Part shown: one piece after another, positions 17,054 to 24,325 of the stretch
Numbering within the stretch: the stretch's first letter is position 1
How the letters are laid out: each line of letters begins with the position of its first letter
Source: an uncultured Lachnospiraceae bacterium
Lineage (GTDB): Bacteria; Bacillota; Clostridia; Lachnospirales; Lachnospiraceae
NCBI GenBank assembly: GCA_934320895.1
Contig: CAKRFY010000035.1
Location: 1-27,624, forward strand
Reading direction: 5' to 3'
Length of the DNA stretch: 27,624 nucleotides
The notes under the pieces: generated by a model
Seen by the model: the letters and a program-made list of their open reading frames with translations, nothing else
What the model was told of the DNA's origin: nothing
The model's database searches: none
Made by a program: the position numbers and the translations under genes

Positions 17054-17197
17054 CTAATCGTCTATCCCCAATATTGGCTTCCCCATAAGTTCATGATCTA
17101 TTGCCGCTTTTGTAGCAAGATAATAATTTATGCCTCCTTCCTCCATTTTCTGCTCCGAAATTATTATTTTTACATAATCATTATACTCGTTTATATT
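17054..17197 (-). pseudogene. Remnant: 3' end of an unrecognised gene
   Basis: An open stretch of 47 codons ends at TAG 17054-17056 and reads like a protein C-terminus: 'NEYNDYVKIIISEQKMEEGG', then 'INYYLATKAAIDHELMGKP'. Upstream it is cut off by a TGA next to a GGGGAC motif. From ATG 17146, with CGGAG 6 nt upstream, a 30-residue peptide could be made. The remnant lies 38 nt before the start of the broken two-part gene, on the same strand. Confidence 0.4.
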
Positions 17198-17250
17198 TTC
17201 TCAGACCGACAAAAACTATCGTTTTGGGGACAAAAAATAAATTTTTTTAA

Positions 17251-17276
17251 GACATCTCACTGTGAGATGCCTTTTT
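17251..17276 (+). terminator. Terminator-like hairpin
   Basis: CATCTCA (17253-17259) and TGAGATG (17263-17269) pair around CTG, followed on the plus strand by CCTTTTTT. No plus-strand gene precedes it. On the minus strand it lies about 30 nt after the stop codon of the 331-aa gene, with a looser T-rich tail, so it may act in both directions. Confidence 0.6.
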
Positions 17277-17301
17277 TAATGCTAATCTATTATTTTTTAT
17301 G

Positions 17302-18297
17302 TTAAAAATTGATGCCAAACTCATTGAAAATTATTTTATTTAATGTACTTAACATCTTTTCACAAAATAATTTTTGTTCATCTTGTCTAATGTGCTTATT
17401 ATTATTTAAAAAAGAATAATATTGTCTCTTTTCTTTTTCCATTTCTATCCTTGAAAGTCCAACATTAAATTCCAGTTTATCCTTGACCTTGCAATATAAA
17501 TCATAGTCATTTATAAATTCATAGGTGCAATCAAAAAATCTTAACTCCGCACAATTCTTATGCCAAATATCGTTTTTCTTTATTCCTGGGTATGAACTTT
17601 CACAAATAATTTGTCGGAACGGGGCAATAATTTCCATCCATAAAATATATTTTTCCGGAAGTGGTTCAAATATTTGTTTTATATTATTTTCTATCATTAT
17701 CAATTTATTGTAATAACATTCTTTCTGAAATATTCTACTATTTGGAATGTAATTAAAATTTTCTGATGAATACATTTCTTCTATTAACTGCTTGATAAGT
17801 GAGTATATGTATTTTGTTTCATAATAATATGGTTTATCATCTAATATCTGAGTTAAAATCGGCTCTTTAAAATATTCCTGAACATTCTTTAGAAATTTAA
17901 AACATATCTTGTCTGATGCCACTTTAGATTGAGCCTCTTTATTTTGTTTCTCTCCATCCAAAAGGCGTTTATTGTACCTATCAATTTTTTTATTAATCGC
18001 TTCCCTTCCATTTTTCAGCACTTCATCACTAGAATTTTCAAACATGGTATCATATTTATCATCATCTAACTTTTCATATACATATTTATAAAACATAAAA
18101 CAAAAATCTGACTTTGTTCCTATATAATCAGACTTATCTTGAGCAAATTTTTTTAAAATATCACAATATAATTCCAAATCATAATCATATTTTACTACTT
18201 TGCCATTTACTTTGAAACAAAGAGGAGTATAAATCCCACAATTGTCGATTACAGTTTGTACATTAAATTTTTTCTCTGTCATATGCAGCCATAGCAT
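17302..18297 (-). CDS. Hypothetical protein, 331 aa
   Basis: I do not recognise the family. The product is hydrophilic, Lys-, Asn-, Tyr- and Glu-rich and mostly helical, with no signal peptide or membrane segment. A charged helical stretch 'REAINKKIDRYNKRLLDGEK' sits near residue 100. The C-terminal half has regularly spaced aromatic residues ('EKYILWMEIIAPFRQIICES', 'YEFINDYDLYCKVKDKLEFN'). The style resembles phage- or mobile-element-borne accessory proteins. Start: ATG 18297 has AAAGG immediately next to it, and ATG 18282 has the same site 14 nt away, so the start is uncertain. It follows a frameshifted gene by 40 nt. Confidence 0.65.
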   Translation of the reverse strand: MLWLHMTEKKFNVQTVIDNCGIYTPLCFKVNGKVVKYDYDLELYCDILKKFAQDKSDYIGTKSDFCFMFYKYVYEKLDDDKYDTMFENSSDEVLKNGREAINKKIDRYNKRLLDGEKQNKEAQSKVASDKICFKFLKNVQEYFKEPILTQILDDKPYYYETKYIYSLIKQLIEEMYSSENFNYIPNSRIFQKECYYNKLIMIENNIKQIFEPLPEKYILWMEIIAPFRQIICESSYPGIKKNDIWHKNCAELRFFDCTYEFINDYDLYCKVKDKLEFNVGLSRIEMEKEKRQYYSFLNNNKHIRQDEQKLFCEKMLSTLNKIIFNEFGINF

Positions 18298-18337
18298 CCT
18301 TTCATCAGCTTATTATCACACATCAAAATATAATAAA

Positions 18338-18953
18338 TCATTTCAAACTATCAAGTTCAGGAAAAACATTGTCTTTTCTTCTTTCAATAATCCTTCATTT
18401 TTTAGCTGTGTTATATCAGCATCACTATTATTAGCAATAGCTAAAATTGGATTACCTTCTAATGATTTTGAATAGATGCTTTATAATTCGCCACAATTTC
18501 TTTGATTTTTTTAGCAGAATCTTTAGCGGTTTGTTTATCTTTGTTTCCAAGAGATGCTTGACCAAAAAAAATTTCTATTACAGTTTGTACAATTTCATGA
18601 GGCTGTAGATTATTGTACATTTCAGCTCCCTCTTTGTATTCGTCTACTACAGTGGCTGTAAGTAAGCTACCATTATATTTTAATGGTTCTAGCTTTTCAT
18701 GTGAACATGTTCTTAATAATGCACGAGTTATACTTGAAATAGTACGAGTGGCAATAGTAGGAGTGTTAGATTTAAGCCGAAGTTGAATGGTTCTATTATC
18801 TAATTTCGATACGAAAGAAAAATTTCGACCATATCGATTGGAATTAGTGGAAGAGTTTGCCTCATCGCAAGCGTTTTTAACAGCTTCAATTATTTCGTCA
18901 TTGAAAATTGCATTTTTATTTGATGCCGTTACATTTAATAAATAATTATACAT
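18338..18953 (-). pseudogene. Unrecognised gene with one or two single-base frameshifts
   Basis: The intact-looking frame runs from ATG 18953 for 164 codons and would stop at 18459. A one-base shift in the A4 run at 18466-18469 opens 'SLEGNPILAIANNSDADITQ', plainly protein-like. A second shift at the A4 run 18374-18377 would give the hydrophilic end 'DNVFPELDSLK' with a stop at 18338. Both are repaired by adding one A. The reconstructed product of about 205 residues has a basic N-terminal half and helical C-terminal half; no family is recognised. The first break is well supported; the second is less certain. It is the most upstream gene of the accessory minus-strand block. Confidence 0.6.
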
Positions 18954-19049
18954 AGAATAATCCTTTCCATTTAGTAATTAAATAAAGAGTAACATATAAT
19001 TGGTAGTAAGTCAAATAAAACCAATAATAAAATTATTAAAAACAAACGC

Positions 19050-19103
19050 TTGACAAATTGCAGTAAAAGTGCTATTTTTTAAAAGCACTAATAAAAGCAT
19101 TAC
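19050..19103 (+). promoter_or_regulatory. Plus-strand promoter with operator-like repeats
   Basis: TTGACA (19050-19055), 17 nt, TATTTT (19073-19078). AGTGCT (19068-19073) and AGCACT (19084-19089) form an inverted repeat straddling the -10 box. AAAAGCACTA is followed by AAAAGCATTA as a direct repeat. This is the pattern of a regulated promoter, and it is one of only two plus-strand transcription signals in the window linked to an ORF. Confidence 0.65.
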
Positions 19104-19129
19104 AAATTTTATATTAAAGGAGTGGTTAA

Positions 19130-19174
19130 ATGGCAACTTTCAGATTCGATTATAAGTTATTAAACGAAAAATAA
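19130..19174 (+). CDS. 14-codon ORF behind a strong promoter and ribosome binding site
   Basis: AAAGGAGTGGTTAA precedes ATG, and the frame reads MATFRFDYKLLNEK and stops. The signals are those of a real gene, but no coding sequence continues after the stop. The simplest reading is the 5' stub of a gene whose body was deleted, with a GGGGAC element 15 nt downstream. A genuine micropeptide is the other possibility. Confidence 0.45.
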   Translation: MATFRFDYKLLNEK

Positions 19175-19306
19175 AATAGATAATTATTGTTTGGGGACAC
19201 TGTTAAAAGATGATATTTGTAAATTCTTTATAACTATCATACAAAACTGTCAACTTAAAACATTGATATTCCAGTTACTCTACAATAATACATTACCTAA
19301 AAAGCA

Positions 19307-19343
19307 AAAAACTGTCTCAGCCATAAAACTGAGGCAGTTTTCA
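19307..19343 (-). terminator. Terminator of the DUF4190 gene
   Basis: On the minus strand AAACTGCCTCAG pairs with CTGAGACAGTTT (12 bp with one wobble), followed by a T-rich tail. It lies about 30 nt after the stop codon. Confidence 0.85.
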
Positions 19344-19370
19344 ATCAACTCTTATATTTATTTACTTCAC

Positions 19371-19916
19371 CTACTCCATACTATTTATCTGGTCAATTAT
19401 CTTCTTATAATCATCTACAGACATATTAGCACCTATATATATAATCATAATTCCCATGATCACCGCTATGATAAGCCCAATTGCGGAACAGATAAGTCCG
19501 GCTATTGCAAGCCCCTTGCCCGGTTTATGCTTTACAAGAACGATTATCGAAAAAATAAGTCCAAGTACCGCAAATATTCCTGAAACATACCAGAAGCAGC
19601 AGCACACAAGTGATAAAATACCAAGGACAAGAGATGCTATTGCAAAACCTGACGGGCTGAATGTGCTTTTGCTTGATCCCTGTCCGTTTATGTCCTGATA
19701 GCCTGCATTGTTCCATGAGCCATTACCTATGTTTCCGCCACCTGTATTATATGGACTTTCCTGATAGCCATTACCGCTATATGAATCATTGCCCATATTT
19801 TGATGTGGCTGCTGTTCATAACCATTATCCTGAGATAATAAATCATTGTTTCTATCATTGTTATTTAAATCATTACTATTTTTTTCCAAAGAAACCTTAT
19901 TTTCTTCGTTGTCCAT
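19371..19916 (-). CDS. DUF4190 membrane protein with disordered N-terminus
   Basis: The 181-residue product has about 85 hydrophilic, Asn/Gly/Gln/Ser-rich residues ('NNNDRNNDLL', 'GGGNIGNGSWNNAGYQ') of low complexity, probably disordered. Two hydrophobic hairpin segments of the DUF4190 type follow: 'GFAIASLVLGILSLVCCCFW' and, after a second short helix and the polar 'KHKPGKG', 'LAIAGLICSAIGLIIAVIMG'. The C-terminal tail is short and acidic. Start ATG 19916 has GGAGGTAGAATT upstream. Function is unknown; relatives are small Firmicutes and Actinobacteria membrane proteins. It may pair functionally with the DUF2752 gene just upstream, as both families recur together in Clostridia, but that is only an inference. 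Confidence 0.85.
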   Translation of the reverse strand: MDNEENKVSLEKNSNDLNNNDRNNDLLSQDNGYEQQPHQNMGNDSYSGNGYQESPYNTGGGNIGNGSWNNAGYQDINGQGSSKSTFSPSGFAIASLVLGILSLVCCCFWYVSGIFAVLGLIFSIIVLVKHKPGKGLAIAGLICSAIGLIIAVIMGIMIIYIGANMSVDDYKKIIDQINSME

Positions 19917-20012
19917 AATTCTACCTCCATTCTAAAATAACAAATTCCATGTATCTATCAAACCACCCTAATATATATTATATTGATGCCAGTGTAATGT
20001 TTACAATCATTT

Positions 20013-20435
20013 TTACAAATTTCCAAGCAAATCCACTCCACAAACTATCAAAAAATAGTTTTTTACTATAAATTGTACTAAAAGTACAGCCACTCCGACA
20101 TACACATACCACATCCTAAACTTCATATACCCCGTGTCATTATTAAAAAAATACGCCCAAGTTCCCTTCACCATAAATAATATGTAAAATACTGCACAAT
20201 ATAACACAAATGGATGAAACCAAAAAGACTTCAATATATCTCCTTTTAGTAGAAATACAACTGCCCTGGTCCCACCGCACCCCGGACAATAAAGTCCGGT
20301 GAGTGTATGAAAAGAACATTTCACAATATGTAACATATCAATATGTGCAATCTTTATAATACAAAGTACAAATATGATAACACAACCAATCACAATTCCC
20401 ACCTTATATAATTTTCTTTCAAATATGTCATTCAT
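20013..20435 (-). CDS. DUF2752 membrane protein
   Basis: The 140-residue product has three hydrophobic segments (about 12-30, 72-90 and 108-130). Between the first two lies the DUF2752 hallmark 'GLYCPGCGGTRAV', with Cys 50 and Cys 53. The motif suggests metal or thiol chemistry at the membrane surface, but no activity is known for the family. Start ATG 20435 lacks a clear ribosome binding site; GTG at codon 12 is preceded by little better, so the first ATG is kept. It lies 97 nt from the DUF4190 gene downstream and 187 nt after trmD. It occupies the place where rplS usually follows trmD. Confidence 0.85.
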   Translation of the reverse strand: MNDIFERKLYKVGIVIGCVIIFVLCIIKIAHIDMLHIVKCSFHTLTGLYCPGCGGTRAVVFLLKGDILKSFWFHPFVLYCAVFYILFMVKGTWAYFFNNDTGYMKFRMWYVYVGVAVLLVQFIVKNYFLIVCGVDLLGNL

Positions 20436-20622
20436 ATCTATTATTTATATCTTAATATTTCATATTATTATCATAGCTGATATAGTTTACAACAATGTAT
20501 AACATTGGCAATATAATCATCAAACAAATACAATTTTACTTTTGCTTATTATGCCGATATCAATTCAACAACTTATCATCTACAATCATATACAAAAATC
20601 CTTTTGACCTTTATAAATATTT

Positions 20623-21516
20623 TTACTTATCTGCCATTATCCTCTCGGCAAGCTCTCGCTCTTTTTGTGTAAGTTCAGCTTTTTCTATAAGATCAGGTCT
20701 TCTTTTTGCAGTTCTTATAACAGACTGCTCTCTGTACCACTCTGCAAGTTTTTTATGATTTCCCGACAGAAGCACAGGCGGAACCAGCTTTCCTTCCCAG
20801 TTTTCAGGTCTTGTGTACTGAGGGTATTCCAGAAGATTGTCTGAAAATGATTCTGTCTGTGCCGACATATCATTGTTTAAAACTCCAGGAACAAGCCTTG
20901 ATATAGTGTCCATCATAACAAGTGCCGGAAGTTCGCCTCCTGTAAGTACATAGTCACCTATCGAAACATAATCTGTGACTATCTCCTCAAGAACTCTCTC
21001 GTCTATTCCTTCATAGTGACCGCAAAGAAATATAAGATTTTCTTCTTTTGCAAATTCCTTTGCCATATCCTGATCAAATGTTTTTCCCTGCGGTGACAGG
21101 TATATTACTCTCGTTTTCTTTTTATTTACAGTTTCTTCCGCTTCTATATTTTGCCCGTCAACCACCTGAGGATTTTGTGCTTTTTCACAGGCATCTGTTT
21201 TACAAATATCTTTCAAATCCTCGCTGACATTAGCTTTCTTCCCACAACAGCCTTTATCTTTTGCAATACTTCCAGTTGAAATTTCTTCCTCTATCGCCTT
21301 ATAACACCTGTAAACCGGTCCTGCCTGCATGACCATCCCGGCACCTCCACCATATGGATAATCATCAACCCTGTTGTGCTTATTTCCTGCAAAATCTCTT
21401 ATATTTACAGCATTTACAGATATATGGCCTGCCTTTATTGCCCTGCCGGTTATACTTTCTGCCATCGCATTGTTTATCATATCAGGAAATAATGTCATCA
21501 CATGAAAATTCATCAT
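20623..21516 (-). CDS. trmD: tRNA (guanine-N1)-methyltransferase with internal insert
   Basis: TrmD uses S-adenosylmethionine to make m1G37 next to the anticodon, preventing frameshifting. The N-terminal knot domain ('MTLFPDMINNAMAESITGRA', 'DDYPYGGGAGMVMQ') and the SAM-binding region ('LCGHYEGIDERVLEE', 'SIGDYVLTGGELPALVM') are intact, as is the C-terminal domain ('YPQYTRPENWEGKLVPPVLL'). The usual length is near 240; this protein has 297 residues. The excess is residues 79-132, a hydrophilic stretch with Cys 90, 91, 105 and 110, just before the strand 'TRVIYLSPQG'. The start ATG 21516 overlaps the rimM stop codon by ATGA, so translation is coupled. Confidence 0.96.
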   Translation of the reverse strand: MMNFHVMTLFPDMINNAMAESITGRAIKAGHISVNAVNIRDFAGNKHNRVDDYPYGGGAGMVMQAGPVYRCYKAIEEEISTGSIAKDKGCCGKKANVSEDLKDICKTDACEKAQNPQVVDGQNIEAEETVNKKKTRVIYLSPQGKTFDQDMAKEFAKEENLIFLCGHYEGIDERVLEEIVTDYVSIGDYVLTGGELPALVMMDTISRLVPGVLNNDMSAQTESFSDNLLEYPQYTRPENWEGKLVPPVLLSGNHKKLAEWYREQSVIRTAKRRPDLIEKAELTQKERELAERIMADK

Positions 21517-22022
21517 AGATCAAGCAATCCTTTCATTATATGAACCGTTATCACCTTGTTTTTGTCATCCACTTCTTTTACACAGTCAGGTATATCCGGT
21601 AAAAGCACTTCTTTTCCATCATGTTTTACAACAAAAACAAGATTTGCACCTGTTTCTAATATGTCAACAAGTTCGCCAAACTCCTCACCATCTTCCGTCA
21701 CAACTTTTGAGTTCATAATGTCTGCAAGATAAACCTCACCTTCCTCCAATGGTATCGCATTTTCCCTTGTCACATAAAGGTCACATCCCTTATATCTCTC
21801 TATATCATTTATATTATCAATTCCCTTGAACTTAACTATAACAAGATTTTTAAAAAATCTGACACTTTTTACTTCAAGGTCTATTTTATCTTTTCCGGTA
21901 TCAAGGATAACATCCTTTAATTTTTTAAATCTTTCCGGCTCCTGCGTAGTCGGAAAAACCTTTACTTCTCCCCTTACTCCATGCGTATTCGCTATAACTC
22001 CTACTCTAAATAAATCTGTCAT
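21513..22022 (-). CDS. rimM: 16S rRNA processing protein RimM
   Basis: A 169-residue 30S maturation factor that binds S19. The N-terminal RimM barrel contains 'RVGVIANTHGVRGEVKVFPT', and the C-terminal PRC-like barrel contains 'GEVYLADIMNSKVV' and 'LVFVVKHDGKEVLLPDIPDC'. I chose ATG 22022 because GGAGGAAAT directly precedes it; the ORF extends to 22055 without a start signal. It overlaps trmD by 4 nt and follows khpA by 135 nt. B. subtilis has ylqD in that space; it is absent here. Confidence 0.95.
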   Translation of the reverse strand: MTDLFRVGVIANTHGVRGEVKVFPTTQEPERFKKLKDVILDTGKDKIDLEVKSVRFFKNLVIVKFKGIDNINDIERYKGCDLYVTRENAIPLEEGEVYLADIMNSKVVTEDGEEFGELVDILETGANLVFVVKHDGKEVLLPDIPDCVKEVDDKNKVITVHIMKGLLDL

Positions 22023-22157
22023 ATTTCCTCCATATGATTTTCCATGTAAAAACACTTAACTAACATACATTTCTGTCTGTTTCTGACCTTTTACAATAAA
22101 ATATATTTATACAAAATAAGCCCATACCCAACATGGTACAGGCAAATATATTACTTG

Positions 22158-22388
22158 TTACTGTTCTATCTCAACAATAACTTTCTTATCAGTGCGTGAA
22201 GCTGCTGCTTTCACCATAGCACGTATTGCTTTTGCAATGCGTCCCTGTTTTCCAATAACTTTTCCCATATCTTCTGAAGCAACCTTCAAAGTCAAAAGGA
22301 TTTCATTATCCTGCTCGGCCTCAGTAACAGTAACCTGTTCCGGATGGTCAACAAGAGCTTTTGCAAGAACTTCTACTAATTCTTTCAT
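22158..22388 (-). CDS. khpA: KH-domain RNA-binding protein
   Basis: A 76-residue single KH domain with the GxxG loop in 'MGKVIGKQGRIAKAIR' (residues 41-56). KhpA (YlqC) binds RNA together with KhpB and influences cell division and elongation in Gram-positive bacteria. Length and position between rpsP and rimM match the conserved operon. Start ATG 22388 follows GGAGG by 10 nt. Confidence 0.95.
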   Translation of the reverse strand: MKELVEVLAKALVDHPEQVTVTEAEQDNEILLTLKVASEDMGKVIGKQGRIAKAIRAMVKAAASRTDKKVIVEIEQ

Positions 22389-22478
22389 AAAACTGAATCC
22401 TCCTTTTTGGCAATCAGTTTATAAACGACGAAAAGACAGTCTTTAAACTGCCTGTCCGTCCTGCATCATATTCGGAAA

Positions 22479-22724
22479 TTACTCCATGATACCTGCCTCT
22501 TTTAAAAGCTTGCCTACTGTCTCAGTTGGCTTTGCACCATTAGCGAGCCATTTCTTAGCGCTCTCCTCATCGAACTTGAATACGCTAGGATCCTGATTTG
22601 GATCATAAGTACCGATCTCCTCGATGAACTTACCGTCTCTAGGACTTCTTGAATCAGCAACAACTACTCTATAGAAAGGTGCTTTCTTCTTACCCATTCT
22701 TCTTAATCTGATCTTTACTGCCAT
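22479..22724 (-). CDS. rpsP: 30S ribosomal protein S16
   Basis: An 81-residue bS16, an early assembly protein of the 30S body. The sequence '[20 protein letters not shown]' and '[20 protein letters not shown]' is diagnostic. Start ATG 22724 has AAGGAGGTGAAAAC upstream, a near-ideal site. Gene order ffh-rpsP-khpA is the standard one for Firmicutes. Confidence 0.98.
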   Translation of the reverse strand: MAVKIRLRRMGKKKAPFYRVVVADSRSPRDGKFIEEIGTYDPNQDPSVFKFDEESAKKWLANGAKPTETVGKLLKEAGIME

Positions 22725-22811
22725 GTTTTCACCTCCTTAAAATAATTCATCTATATCAAATTTCACATATCATAGCTTGTGTTAAGCACAAATGTAAAAC
22801 CTGAAAACTTT

Positions 22812-24164
22812 TTACAATCCAAAAGGTAATTTTGGCATTGAAAACTTACCTTTTTTCTTTCCCTTGCCACCCATCATTCCTGACATCTGTTTCATCATTT
22901 TCTTTGACTGTTCATACTGCTTCATAAGTTTATTTACCTCGGCAATATTAACACCCGCGCCCTTTGCAATGCGGCGTTTTCTTGATGGGTTGATAATAGC
23001 AGGGTTTCCTCTTTCCTCAGGTGTCATAGAATAAATAATAGCTTCTATGCCCTTAAAGATATCATCATCTATCTCAAGATCAGCAGGCAGTCCCATTCCT
23101 GGAAGCATACTTAAAATACTCTGAATGCCACCCATCTTTTTCATCTGCGCCATCTGATCAAGGAAATCATTAAAATCAAACTCAGCTTTACGGAACTTGC
23201 GCTCCATCTCTTTTGCCTTGTCCTGATCTATCTCTGCCTCAGCTTTCTCGATAAGTGTAAGTACATCACCCATACCAAGAATTCTTGAAGCCATACGGTC
23301 TGGATAAAACTGCTCAAGATCTGAAAGTTTTTCACCCATACCTACATAAAGAATAGGCTTACCTGTAACTGCTCTGATCGAGAGAGCAGCACCACCTCTT
23401 GTATCACCGTCAAGCTTTGTAAGAATAACTCCGTCAACACCAATCTTGTCATTAAACGTAGTCGCAACATTCACCGCATCCTGACCTGTCATGGCATCAA
23501 CTACAAGAATAGTATCGTCTATCTCTATGTTTTCCTTTATCTCCTGAAGTTCAGCCATCATGTCCTCATCTATGTGAAGACGTCCTGCCGTATCAAGAAT
23601 AACAACATTAAGATTATTTTTTGATGCATGCTCTATGGCTGCCTTCGCAATATCAACAGGTTTGTGATTTGTTCCCATAGTAAACACTTCAACTTCCTGC
23701 TTGGCACCATTTTTCTGCAGCTGTTCTATAGCTGCCGGACGATATATATCACATGCTACAAGCAAAGGCCTTCTGCCTTTTTTCTTAAGTTTGCCTGCAA
23801 TCTTTGCTGTCGTTGTTGTTTTACCTGCACCCTGCAGACCACACATAAGTATTACCGAAATCTCACTTGATGGTTTGAGTGCAATTTCTGTAGTGTCACT
23901 TCCCATAAGACTTACAAGCTCTTCATTTACAAGCTTGATTACCATCTGTCCGGGTGTAAGACTATTTAGTACATCCTGTCCTACAGCTCTCTCCTGAACT
24001 GTCTTGACAAAATTCTTTACTACTTTAAAGTTTACATCAGCCTCTAAAAGAGCCATCTTAACTTCTTTTAAAGCAGCCTTTACATCTTCTTCTGTAAGTC
24101 TTCCCTTACTGCGAAGGTTCTTAAAAACATTTTGTAATTTTTCTGTCAAACTATCGAATGCCAT
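22812..24164 (-). CDS. ffh: Signal recognition particle protein Ffh
   Basis: The 450-residue SRP54 GTPase binds signal peptides and 4.5S/6S-type SRP RNA and delivers ribosomes to FtsY. The N domain (1-90) is followed by the G domain, with 'GLQGAGKTT' at 109-117, 'DTAGRLHIDEDM' and 'TKLDGDTRGGAAL'. The methionine-rich M domain contains 'QMAQMKKMGGIQSILSMLPG' and 'MMKQMSGMMGG', and ends 'FSMPKLPFGL'. Start ATG 24164 has GAGGAGGTTATT upstream. A separate strong promoter lies between ylxM and ffh, so ffh onward can be expressed independently of ylxM. Confidence 0.98.
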   Translation of the reverse strand: MAFDSLTEKLQNVFKNLRSKGRLTEEDVKAALKEVKMALLEADVNFKVVKNFVKTVQERAVGQDVLNSLTPGQMVIKLVNEELVSLMGSDTTEIALKPSSEISVILMCGLQGAGKTTTTAKIAGKLKKKGRRPLLVACDIYRPAAIEQLQKNGAKQEVEVFTMGTNHKPVDIAKAAIEHASKNNLNVVILDTAGRLHIDEDMMAELQEIKENIEIDDTILVVDAMTGQDAVNVATTFNDKIGVDGVILTKLDGDTRGGAALSIRAVTGKPILYVGMGEKLSDLEQFYPDRMASRILGMGDVLTLIEKAEAEIDQDKAKEMERKFRKAEFDFNDFLDQMAQMKKMGGIQSILSMLPGMGLPADLEIDDDIFKGIEAIIYSMTPEERGNPAIINPSRKRRIAKGAGVNIAEVNKLMKQYEQSKKMMKQMSGMMGGKGKKKGKFSMPKLPFGL

Positions 24165-24232
24165 AATAACCTCCTCTTAAACAAATTTGCCAGATATCAT
24201 GAAAAGAGTACTTTCTCTCTGACACCTTGCTT

Positions 24233-24261
24233 AGTATATTACAGCCAAAAACATTTGTCAA
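24233..24261 (-). promoter_or_regulatory. ffh promoter
   Basis: Minus-strand TTGACA (24256-24261), 17-nt spacer, TATACT (24233-24238). The -35 box is inside the downstream arm of the hairpin at 24249-24282. Expected leader is about 60 nt. Confidence 0.85.
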
Positions 24262-24282
24262 GTATTTTCCTTGACAAATGTT
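24249..24282. terminator. Perfect hairpin between ylxM and ffh
   Basis: AACATTTGTCAAG and CTTGACAAATGTT pair perfectly over at least 13 bp around an 8-nt loop. The plus strand continues TTTTATTTTTT and the minus strand TTTTTGG, so it can terminate in both directions. For minus-strand traffic it sits about 45 nt after ylxM. Confidence 0.85.
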
Positions 24283-24325
24283 TTTATTTTTTAATTTTTG
24301 CATATAAGTTAAAAACTCCATATGT

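Larger units (their letters stand above)
18954..19370. other. 417-nt gap with orphan plus-strand promoter
   Basis: Apart from the plus-strand promoter, repeats and 14-codon ORF described separately, the gap holds a GTTTGGGGACACTGTT element at 19189-19204 and the terminator at 19307-19343. The rest is AT-rich, with no coding pattern on either strand. I see it as the scar of a lost plus-strand gene. Confidence 0.5.

Noticed and set aside
19191..19583. A 130-codon plus-strand frame starting after the 14-codon ORF
   Set aside because: It overlaps the terminator and the DUF4190 gene on the other strand, and its only start is TTG inside the GGGGAC element.
22400..22478. Attenuator between rpsP and khpA
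   Set aside because: GACAG/CTGTC pairing exists, but the stem is short and interrupted and the T run is weak.
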